From NCBI GenBank assembly GCA_017880705.1, contig JADGRS010000001.1, positions 1 through 10,922 on the forward strand: a DNA stretch of 10,922 nt. The letters are read 5' to 3'. The position numbers and the translations under genes were made by a program. How positions within the stretch are numbered: the stretch's first letter is position 1; the number at the start of each line of letters is the position of its first letter. This document shows, piece by piece, positions 6,335-10,922 of this stretch. The DNA comes from Burkholderiales bacterium. Lineage in GTDB: Bacteria > Pseudomonadota > Gammaproteobacteria > Burkholderiales > Usitatibacteraceae. The notes beneath the pieces are model-generated. The model saw only the letters and a list, made by a program, of their open reading frames with translations. It was not told the origin of the DNA and searched no databases.

Positions 6335-7380
6335 GCGAAACGCCGCAACCGTTGAGCGCGTTCGAGCGCTATCTCACCGCCTGGGTATTCCTGTGCATCG
6401 CGGCCGGCATCGTCCTCGGCCAGGCATTTCCCGCGGTGTCGGAGGCGGTCGGCCGGTTGCAGATCGCGCACGTCAACCTTCCGGTCGGCCTCCTCATCTG
6501 GCTGATGATCGTGCCGATGCTGATGAGGGTGGATTTCGGGGCGCTGCGCGAAGTCCGCCGGCATGTCCGGGGAATCGGCGTGACGCTTTTCGTGAACTGG
6601 CTGGTGAAGCCCTTCACCATGGCGCTTCTCGCCTGGATCTTCATTCGCCACCTGTTCGCGCCCTGGCTCGCGGCCTCGCAGATCGACAGCTACATCGCGG
6701 GCCTGATCCTGCTCGCGGCGGCGCCCTGCACCGCGATGGTGTTCGTCTGGAGCCGCCTGGCCCACGGCGATCCGTTGTTCACGCTCACGCAGGTCGCCCT
6801 CAACGACACCATCATGGTCTTCGCCTTCGCGCCGATCGTGGCGCTGCTGCTGGGCATCTCCAGCATCACAGTGCCGTGGGCCACGCTCGTCACCTCGGTG
6901 GTCCTCTACATCGTGATTCCCGTGGTCATCGCCCAAGGGCTGAGGCGCGCATTGCTCGCGAAGGGGCAGGGGAGCTTCGACGCCACCCTGGCGAGAATCG
7001 GCCCGTGGTCGATCGCGGCCCTGCTCGCGACCCTCGTGCTCCTCTTCGCTTTCCAGGGCGATGCGATCCTGCGGCAGCCGCTCGTGATCGCGCTTCTCGC
7101 CGTCCCCATCCTCATCCAGGTCTTCTTCAATTCGGCCCTTGCGTACGGGCTCAACCGGGCTCTCGGCGAAAAGCATTCCATCGCATGCCCTTCGGCCCTG
7201 ATCGGGGCGAGTAATTTTTTCGAGCTGGCGGTGGCTGCGGCGATCAGCCTCTTCGGCTTCGAGTCCGGCGCGGCGCTCGCCACCGTGGTGGGCGTGCTGA
7301 TCGAGGTCCCGGTCATGCTTCTCGTCGTGCGCGTGGTGAACTCGACGCGCGGCTGGTATCTCGTGGGAGAGAGGGCCTAG
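6331..7380 (+). CDS. acr3: ACR3-family arsenite efflux permease
   Basis: A 349-residue inner-membrane permease exporting As(III), the last step of the detoxification route whose earlier steps are arsI and arsC. About ten hydrophobic helices are visible from residue 13 onward. The two ACR3 hallmark residues are present: Cys133 in LAAAPCTAMVFVWS and Glu298 in GASNFFELAVA. It belongs to the BASS/ACR3 superfamily, not the unrelated 12-helix ArsB. The chosen start is GTG at 6331 (VSETPQPLSAFERYL), which overlaps the arsC stop by 4 nt and gives the usual family length. The frame is open further upstream to 6124, but that stretch lies wholly inside arsC and is not ACR3-like. No terminator is evident after its stop; lexA begins 53 nt downstream with its own promoter. 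Confidence 0.93.
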   Translation: MSETPQPLSAFERYLTAWVFLCIAAGIVLGQAFPAVSEAVGRLQIAHVNLPVGLLIWLMIVPMLMRVDFGALREVRRHVRGIGVTLFVNWLVKPFTMALLAWIFIRHLFAPWLAASQIDSYIAGLILLAAAPCTAMVFVWSRLAHGDPLFTLTQVALNDTIMVFAFAPIVALLLGISSITVPWATLVTSVVLYIVIPVVIAQGLRRALLAKGQGSFDATLARIGPWSIAALLATLVLLFAFQGDAILRQPLVIALLAVPILIQVFFNSALAYGLNRALGEKHSIACPSALIGASNFFELAVAAAISLFGFESGAALATVVGVLIEVPVMLLVVRVVNSTRGWYLVGERA

Positions 7381-7384
7381 GGGC

Positions 7385-7405
7385 ATTTGCGGGGATTTGC
7401 CGGGA
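7385..7405 (+). repeat. Imperfect tandem 10-bp repeat upstream of lexA
   Basis: ATTTGCGGGG (7385-7394) is followed directly by ATTTGCCGGG (7395-7404), with one mismatch. The second copy contains the proposed -35 hexamer of lexA. It could be a binding site for another factor or chance in GC-rich DNA. Confidence 0.3.
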
Positions 7406-7432
7406 ATCGCGGCAGGTGATAGGATTATCACC
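7397..7432 (+). promoter_or_regulatory. lexA promoter with palindromic operator
   Basis: GGTGATAGGATTATCACC (7415-7432) is a perfect palindrome with 7-bp arms and a 4-nt centre, ending 1 nt before the lexA ATG. A promoter fits: TTGCCG (7397-7402), a 17-nt spacer, TAGGAT (7420-7425) at the centre of the palindrome. Transcription would start at about 7432, making the message leaderless. A repressor bound here would cover the -10, so LexA autoregulation is the simplest reading. The sequence is not the CTGT-N8-ACAG box of E. coli and most beta/gammaproteobacterial LexA proteins. Confidence 0.6.
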
Positions 7433-7433
7433 C

Positions 7434-8042
7434 ATGCCAATCTCCCTCACACCCCGGCAAGCCGAGATCCTGGAGGCCATCCGGGAGTACATCGCGCAGC
7501 ACCATCGCCCCCCCTCGCATCCCGAGCTCGCCAGGATGATGGGGCTGGCTTCCACCAATGGCGTCTTCAAGCACCTGGCTGCGCTGCAGAAGAAGGGCGC
7601 GATCGAGCTTTCGCCCGGATTGGCGCGCGGCATTCGCGTGAAAGGGCCGGCCGGGCTTCCGTTGATCGGGCGCGTCGCCGCGGGCAGCCCCATGCTCGCC
7701 ATCGAAAATCTCCTCGGCCACTATCCGATCGATCCGTCGCTTTTCACTCCGCGCGCCGATTACCTTCTGCAGGTGCGCGGCCTCAGCATGAAGGACGAAG
7801 GCATCCTCGACGGCGATTGGCTGGTGGTCCACCGCACCAGCGAAGCGAAGAGCGGCCAGCTCGTCGTCGCGCGCATCGGCGAGGATGTGACCGTGAAGCG
7901 GCTCAAGATGCGCGGCCACAAGGCCGAGCTCATTCCCGCCAACCGCGATTTCGAGACGCTGCACCTCGATCTTCACCACGACACGCTCGCGATCGAGGGC
8001 ATCGCGGTCGGGGTCATCCGCAACCTGCACGCGCGCGCATGA
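7434..8042 (+). CDS. lexA: LexA-type SOS repressor (cassette-associated)
   Basis: A 202-residue repressor, the same length as E. coli LexA, controlling DNA-damage genes and inactivated by RecA-stimulated self-cleavage. The N-terminal winged helix-turn-helix covers about 1-65. The cleavage site is Ala83-Gly84 in GRVAAGSP. The serine-lysine dyad is Ser118 (GLSMK) and Lys155 (VTVKRL). The recognition helix reads STNGVFKHL (40-48), where E. coli has SPNAAEEHL, so its DNA target should differ, in keeping with the unusual palindrome upstream. ATG at 7434 gives the family N-terminus (MPISLTPRQAEIL); a GTG at 7416 lies inside the palindrome and is unlikely. It heads the imuA-imuB-dnaE2 cassette, an arrangement known for LexA2-type repressors in other proteobacteria. 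A second, canonical LexA may exist elsewhere in the genome. Its stop overlaps the imuA start (ATGA). Confidence 0.93.
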   Translation: MPISLTPRQAEILEAIREYIAQHHRPPSHPELARMMGLASTNGVFKHLAALQKKGAIELSPGLARGIRVKGPAGLPLIGRVAAGSPMLAIENLLGHYPIDPSLFTPRADYLLQVRGLSMKDEGILDGDWLVVHRTSEAKSGQLVVARIGEDVTVKRLKMRGHKAELIPANRDFETLHLDLHHDTLAIEGIAVGVIRNLHARA

Positions 8043-8731
8043 AGGCCACGGTCGCCGAGCTCACGCAGCTGCCGGGCGTTTGGCGCGGCGGCGAGCTCGA
8101 TCAAGTCCCCCGCGGCGTCGTTTCGACGGGGCATGCCGCGCTCGATCGCGAGCTGCCCGGGGGAGGCTGGCCCACCGGCACGCTTTCGGAAGTGCTGCAC
8201 GATGCGGTGGGCATCGGCGAGATCGGTTTTCTCGCGGGCGCCATCGCTCGCGCCACCCAGGGCGATCCCGATCGCATGGTCGCTTGGGTCAACCCTCCGC
8301 ATCTTCCCTATGCGCCTTCGCTGGCGCACGCCGGCATCCCGCTCGCGCGGTGCCTGGTCCTGCGTCCCGCCAACAAGGAAGACGCGTTGTGGGCGGCCGA
8401 ACAGGCGCTGCGTTCCGGCGCATGCGGCGCGGTGCTTCTCTGGCTTGCCCACGATGAATACGCGTGGCTGCGCCGCTTGCAGATGGCCGCGCAAGCGGGC
8501 CGCTCGATGGCGGTCCTCTTCCGTTCGACCGCGGCGGAGCGCCTGTCCACGCCCGCTCATTTGCGCGTGATCCTCGAGCGGGAAGGCGGCGTGCTCAAAT
8601 TGCGCATTCCGAAGCGGCGCGGACCTCCGCTGACGGCGCCGATCGCGCTCGACATCGGCGGCCGCACTGCTTCCCGCCGTATTTCTCCGCATTGGGCCGC
8701 GCAGAAAACAGTCCATCGAGCAGTCGCTTGA
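8039..8731 (+). CDS. imuA: ImuA, RecA-like translesion synthesis accessory protein
   Basis: A 230-residue accessory factor of the ImuA-ImuB-DnaE2 mutasome, which copies damaged DNA with low fidelity during the SOS response. The protein is RecA/SulA-like. STGHAALDRELPGGGWPTGTLSEVL (split here as STGHAALDREL at 29-39 and PGGGWPTGTLSEVL at 40-53) aligns with the RecA nucleotide-binding start, but the P-loop Gly-Lys-Thr is degenerate, as usual in proteobacterial ImuA. CGAVLLWL at about 131-138 corresponds to the Walker B strand. The proline and arginine-rich C-terminal region (IPKRRGPP) is also typical. The start ATG at 8039 overlaps the lexA stop by 4 nt, and imuB starts 12 nt after its stop, so the genes form one transcription unit under LexA control. 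Length and position agree with other cassettes. Confidence 0.9.
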   Translation: MKATVAELTQLPGVWRGGELDQVPRGVVSTGHAALDRELPGGGWPTGTLSEVLHDAVGIGEIGFLAGAIARATQGDPDRMVAWVNPPHLPYAPSLAHAGIPLARCLVLRPANKEDALWAAEQALRSGACGAVLLWLAHDEYAWLRRLQMAAQAGRSMAVLFRSTAAERLSTPAHLRVILEREGGVLKLRIPKRRGPPLTAPIALDIGGRTASRRISPHWAAQKTVHRAVA

Positions 8732-8734
8732 GGG
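8730..8734 (+). promoter_or_regulatory. Shine-Dalgarno of imuB
   Basis: GAGGG spans the imuA stop codon and lies 9 nt before the imuB GTG at 8744. It supports the GTG start (MLWIALELP after initiation) and coupling to imuA. Confidence 0.45.
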
Positions 8735-8743
8735 CGCATCGCC

Positions 8744-10228
8744 GTGCTCTGGATCGCGCTCGAGCTGCCCTCATTGCCCCTGCAAATCGCGGAGCGCGCG
8801 GGCGCCTCGCGCGAGCCGCTCGTGATTTCCGAGGGAACCGTGCAACGGCCTTTGGTGGCGTGCCCCAATGAGGCCGCAAGGCGCGCGGGCATTCATGAAG
8901 GCCAATCGGTAGCCGCGGCGAAGGCGCTCGCGGGAGACTTGCGCGTCCTGCCGCGCGATGAAAACGTCGAGCGCGAAACGATCGAGCGGCTCGCCGCATG
9001 GGCCGGACAATTCACGCCGATGGTGAGCGTCGACGGGCAGGGCATCGTCCTCGAGATCGAGGCAAGCCTGAAGCTCTTCGAGGGGCACGCGAAGCTCACG
9101 GGCGCGATCCAGCGCGGCGTGCGCGAGATCGGGCTGCATGCCGCTCTCGGCATCGCGCCGACGGCGCTGGCGGCGCGCCTCTTCGCGCGCGCCGAAGCAC
9201 GGGGCTTGCAGGTGCGCGCCTGCGTCGCGCCCGCCGATCTTCGCCAGCGTCTCGCCGATCTCCCTCTCTTTCTCCTCGACTGGCCCGGGAAGACTCTCGC
9301 GCACCTGGCCGATCTCGGCGTGCTGCGGCTGCGCGACATGCTCGAGCTTCCCGCGGAAGGCATCGCGAAGCGCTTCGGTCCCGAGATCGTCGCTTCGCTC
9401 GACCGCCTCATGGGGAAGCTTCCGGATCCACGGGAGCCCTATGCGCCGCCGCCGAGGTTTCGCTCGCGTATCGAGCTCCCCGCGGAAGCCGACGGCGTCG
9501 AAGCGCTGCTTTTCCCGCTGCGCCGATTGCTCGCGGAATTCGAAGGCGCGATGCGCGCACGCGGCTCGGGCGTGCAGCGCCTCGAGCTCGCGCTCGATCA
9601 TGGGCGCAGGTCGCGCACTCGCGTGATGCTCGACTTCTCTTCGCCCGAGCGCGAAGCCGATTTCATCCTTGCCATCGCGCGCGAGAAGCTCGGGCGGCTG
9701 ACCCTCGCGGCGCCGACCCTCGCGCTCGGCCTGCGCGCCGAAGCGCTGCTTGCCTACGTGCCCCGTGAAGCGACGTGGCTTCCAGGCGCGCGCGAGCTGG
9801 CCCTCGATCGGGAAAGGCTCCTCGAGCGTCTCGCCGCGCGCCTGGGAAAAGATCGCGTGTTCGGCATCGCGATCGCCGACGACCACCGGCCCGAAAATGG
9901 TGTCAGGTACGCATTCTCGCAAGCTGCCGCGAAAAATGCGCAACTTGCCCAGGTTCAGAGGAAGTCCGTACCTGACACCATTTTCGCGCAGCGGCCCACT
10001 TGGCTGCTGCATCGGCCCCAGCGCCTCATCGCGCAGGAGGGCAATCCGAGCTACCAGGGCGCGCTCGAATTGATCGCAGGCCCCGAGCGAATCGAGGCGG
10101 GGTGGTGGGACGGCGACGAGGTGAGCCGCGATTACTACGTGGCGGCGAATCCGCGGGGCGAGACCTTCTGGATCTATCGCGAGCATCGCGGCGCGCAAGC
10201 CTGGTACATGCATGGAGTGTTCGCATGA
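8744..10228 (+). CDS. imuB: ImuB, inactive Y-family polymerase homologue of the mutasome
   Basis: A 494-residue Y-family-like protein that acts as the adaptor of the ImuA-ImuB-DnaE2 mutasome rather than as a polymerase. The N-terminal LWIALELPSLPLQ replaces the catalytic-Asp motif of DinB. The central VSVDGQGIVLEIEASLKLFEG region (about 95-114, plus the following Gly) holds Asp97 but lacks the SIDE pair, so polymerase activity is not expected. The helix-hairpin-helix region lies at about 183-222. The C-terminal domain ends with YYVAANPRGETFWIYRE and WYMHGVFA, typical of ImuB. Residues 384-415 are encoded by a palindromic repeat that fills the linker between HRPE and RPTWLL without breaking the frame. 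A standard QLxLF-like sliding-clamp motif is not obvious; the stretch REATWLPG (341-348) is where I would look. Start: GTG at 8744. Its stop overlaps a six-codon frame leading to dnaE2. Confidence 0.92.
   Translation: MLWIALELPSLPLQIAERAGASREPLVISEGTVQRPLVACPNEAARRAGIHEGQSVAAAKALAGDLRVLPRDENVERETIERLAAWAGQFTPMVSVDGQGIVLEIEASLKLFEGHAKLTGAIQRGVREIGLHAALGIAPTALAARLFARAEARGLQVRACVAPADLRQRLADLPLFLLDWPGKTLAHLADLGVLRLRDMLELPAEGIAKRFGPEIVASLDRLMGKLPDPREPYAPPPRFRSRIELPAEADGVEALLFPLRRLLAEFEGAMRARGSGVQRLELALDHGRRSRTRVMLDFSSPEREADFILAIAREKLGRLTLAAPTLALGLRAEALLAYVPREATWLPGARELALDRERLLERLAARLGKDRVFGIAIADDHRPENGVRYAFSQAAAKNAQLAQVQRKSVPDTIFAQRPTWLLHRPQRLIAQEGNPSYQGALELIAGPERIEAGWWDGDEVSRDYYVAANPRGETFWIYREHRGAQAWYMHGVFA
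9892..9986. repeat. 95-bp palindromic repeat element inside imuB (REP/MITE-like)
   Basis: CGAAAATGGTGTCAGGTACG (9892-9911) and its exact reverse complement (9967-9986) form a perfect 20-bp inverted repeat around 55 nt. Inside is a second, imperfect hairpin: GCAAGCTGC (9919-9927) pairs with GCAACTTGC (9940-9948) with one mismatch. Nested hairpins of this kind are characteristic of REP/BIME or MITE-like elements. It keeps the imuB frame and encodes about residues 384-415 in a linker. It shares TGGTGTCAG with the palindrome in dnaE2. No flanking target duplication was obvious. Confidence 0.8.
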
Positions 10229-10245
10229 GCGAATCGGGCCGCTGA
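10225..10245 (+). other. Six-codon frame joining imuB to dnaE2
   Basis: ATG at 10225 overlaps the imuB stop (ATGA) and opens MSESGR followed by TGA at 10243-10245. It is in the same frame as dnaE2, whose ATG directly follows (TGAATG). It could act as a translational relay from imuB to dnaE2. Alternatively it is the old dnaE2 start, cut off by a stop codon, since related DnaE2 proteins often begin a few residues earlier with an MSx-type start. Confidence 0.35.
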
Positions 10246-10922
10246 ATGATCCCCTGCTATGCGGAGCTGCATTGCCTCACCAACTACACCTTCCTGCGGG
10301 GTGCGTCGGATCCCGAGGAGCTCGTGCGCCGCGCGTCGAGGCTAGGGTATCGCGCGCTCGCCATCACCGACGAGTGCTCCGTCGCCGGCATCGTGCGCGC
10401 GCACACGGCGGCGAAGGAAGTCGGCCTGAAGCTCATCATCGGCACGGAGATCACGCTCGTCGACGGATTGAAGCTCGTCCTCCTCGCGACCCATATCCGC
10501 GGCTACGAGACGATGTGCGAGCTCATCACCACGGGCCGCCGTGCCGCGCCCAAGGGCGAATACCGCCTGTCGCGCGAAGACATCCCTGGCGCGCCCGAGG
10601 GCCTGCAGGCCCTCTGGCTCCCCGGAAAACTGGTGTCAGAGACCAGTTTTTGCGAAGCGGAGTGGGTGGCGAAGACATTCCCGGGGGGCGCCTGGATCGC
10701 GATCGAGCTTCACCGGGGGCCGGACGACGCGCGGCGCGTCGAGACACTCGAAGCGATCGGCGCGAAGCTCGGCATCACCTGCGTCGCGGCGGGCGACGTG
10801 CACATGCACGAGCGCACGCGCAAGAAACTCCAGGACCTGATGACCGCGATCCGCCACAAATGCCCGCTCGCCGAAGTGGGCATGAAGCTCCAGCCCAATG
10901 CGGAGAGATACGCGCGTTTTTT
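10246..10922 (+). CDS. dnaE2: Error-prone DNA polymerase DnaE2 (ImuC), 5' part, cut by the window end
   Basis: The first 225 codons of a C-family polymerase of roughly a thousand residues, the catalytic member of the SOS mutasome. The N-terminus (YAELHCLTNYTFLRGAS, 5-21) is the DnaE2 form of the PHP domain. LAITDECSVAGIVRAH at about 38-53, LIIGTEITL at about 65-73 and AGDVHMHERTRKKLQD at about 182-197 follow as in the family. It ends in LQPNAERYARF at the window edge. The ATG at 10246 directly follows a TGA in the same frame, so no longer start is available without reading through it. Residues 128-135 (KLVSETSF) are encoded by a short palindrome in a loop that varies between DnaE2 proteins. 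Last visible gene of the lexA-imuA-imuB-dnaE2 unit. The frame is open throughout the visible part. Confidence 0.93.
   Translation, partial: MIPCYAELHCLTNYTFLRGASDPEELVRRASRLGYRALAITDECSVAGIVRAHTAAKEVGLKLIIGTEITLVDGLKLVLLATHIRGYETMCELITTGRRAAPKGEYRLSREDIPGAPEGLQALWLPGKLVSETSFCEAEWVAKTFPGGAWIAIELHRGPDDARRVETLEAIGAKLGITCVAAGDVHMHERTRKKLQDLMTAIRHKCPLAEVGMKLQPNAERYARF
10626..10650. repeat. 25-bp palindromic repeat inside dnaE2
   Basis: AAAACTGGT (10626-10634) and ACCAGTTTT (10642-10650) are perfect 9-bp arms around GTCAGAG. The left half contains TGGTGTCAG, the same core as the imuB element, and both are flanked by A/T runs at the palindrome ends (AAAA...TTTT), which stand out in this GC-rich sequence. 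It is in frame and encodes KLVSETSF at residues 128-135. It looks like a shorter member of the same dispersed repeat family. Confidence 0.65.

Noticed and set aside
6800..6816. GACACCAT in acr3 as another copy of the TGGTGTCAG repeat
   Set aside because: The match is short, not palindromic, and encodes a plausible NDTIMV segment of the permease.
7416..7433. GTG at 7416 as lexA start
   Set aside because: It lies inside the palindromic operator and adds residues absent from LexA. ATG at 7434 gives the normal 202 residues.
9892..9986. imuB as a pseudogene broken by an insertion
   Set aside because: The repeat keeps the reading frame, introduces no stop, lies in a linker and is followed by an intact, family-typical C-terminus.
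9892..10650. The two TGGTGTCAG palindromes as a CRISPR array
   Set aside because: There are only two units of different length, about 640 bp apart, inside coding sequence, with no regular spacers.

Overview
The window is high-GC DNA (about two thirds G+C by eye), densely packed with short intergenic gaps. Its gene content points to a proteobacterium, most likely a betaproteobacterium: a CvaA/RaxA plus CvaB/RaxB-type peptide exporter, an arsR-arsI-arsC-acr3 operon, and a lexA-imuA-imuB-dnaE2 mutagenesis cassette. The lineage is an inference from family resemblance; no rRNA or other marker gene is present.

Region 1 (1-3523): a small gene at 32-166 encodes a 44-residue peptide with a clear double-glycine leader and a predicted core of only seven residues. 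Facing it on the minus strand is a two-gene export operon. A HlyD/CvaA-type membrane fusion protein (2276-3523) is followed without any gap by an ABC exporter with an intact N-terminal C39 peptidase (188-2275). The peptidase would cut the leader after the glycines, the ABC part would move the core across the inner membrane, and the fusion protein would link it to an outer-membrane TolC-like channel that is not in the window.

Region 2 (3524-4949): a 64-base divergent intergenic region, then nhaA, a Na+/H+ antiporter with all key residues.

Region 3 (4950-7380): an arsenic operon. A perfect 10-bp inverted repeat holding a promoter precedes arsR (repressor). Then come arsI (putative C-As lyase of the VOC fold), arsC (LMW-phosphatase-type arsenate reductase) and an ACR3 arsenite efflux pump. 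arsI has a strong Shine-Dalgarno; arsC follows 3 nt after arsI and acr3 overlaps arsC by 4 nt.

Region 4 (7381-10922): a SOS mutagenesis cassette in the order lexA, imuA, imuB, dnaE2 (cut by the window end). The palindrome in front of lexA is not the usual CTGT-N8-ACAG box, and LexA's recognition helix also departs from the E. coli type. Both imuB and dnaE2 carry in-frame palindromic inserts sharing the core TGGTGTCAG, which look like a dispersed REP/MITE-like repeat that has become coding sequence.

A recurring feature is that the four first-in-unit genes (hlyD-like, nhaA, arsR, lexA) lack a Shine-Dalgarno and have a -10-like hexamer ending 6-11 nt before the start codon, as expected for leaderless or nearly leaderless transcripts. 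I saw no tRNA, rRNA, CRISPR array, transposase gene or clear intrinsic terminator. The only gene-free stretches are shorter than 70 bases.
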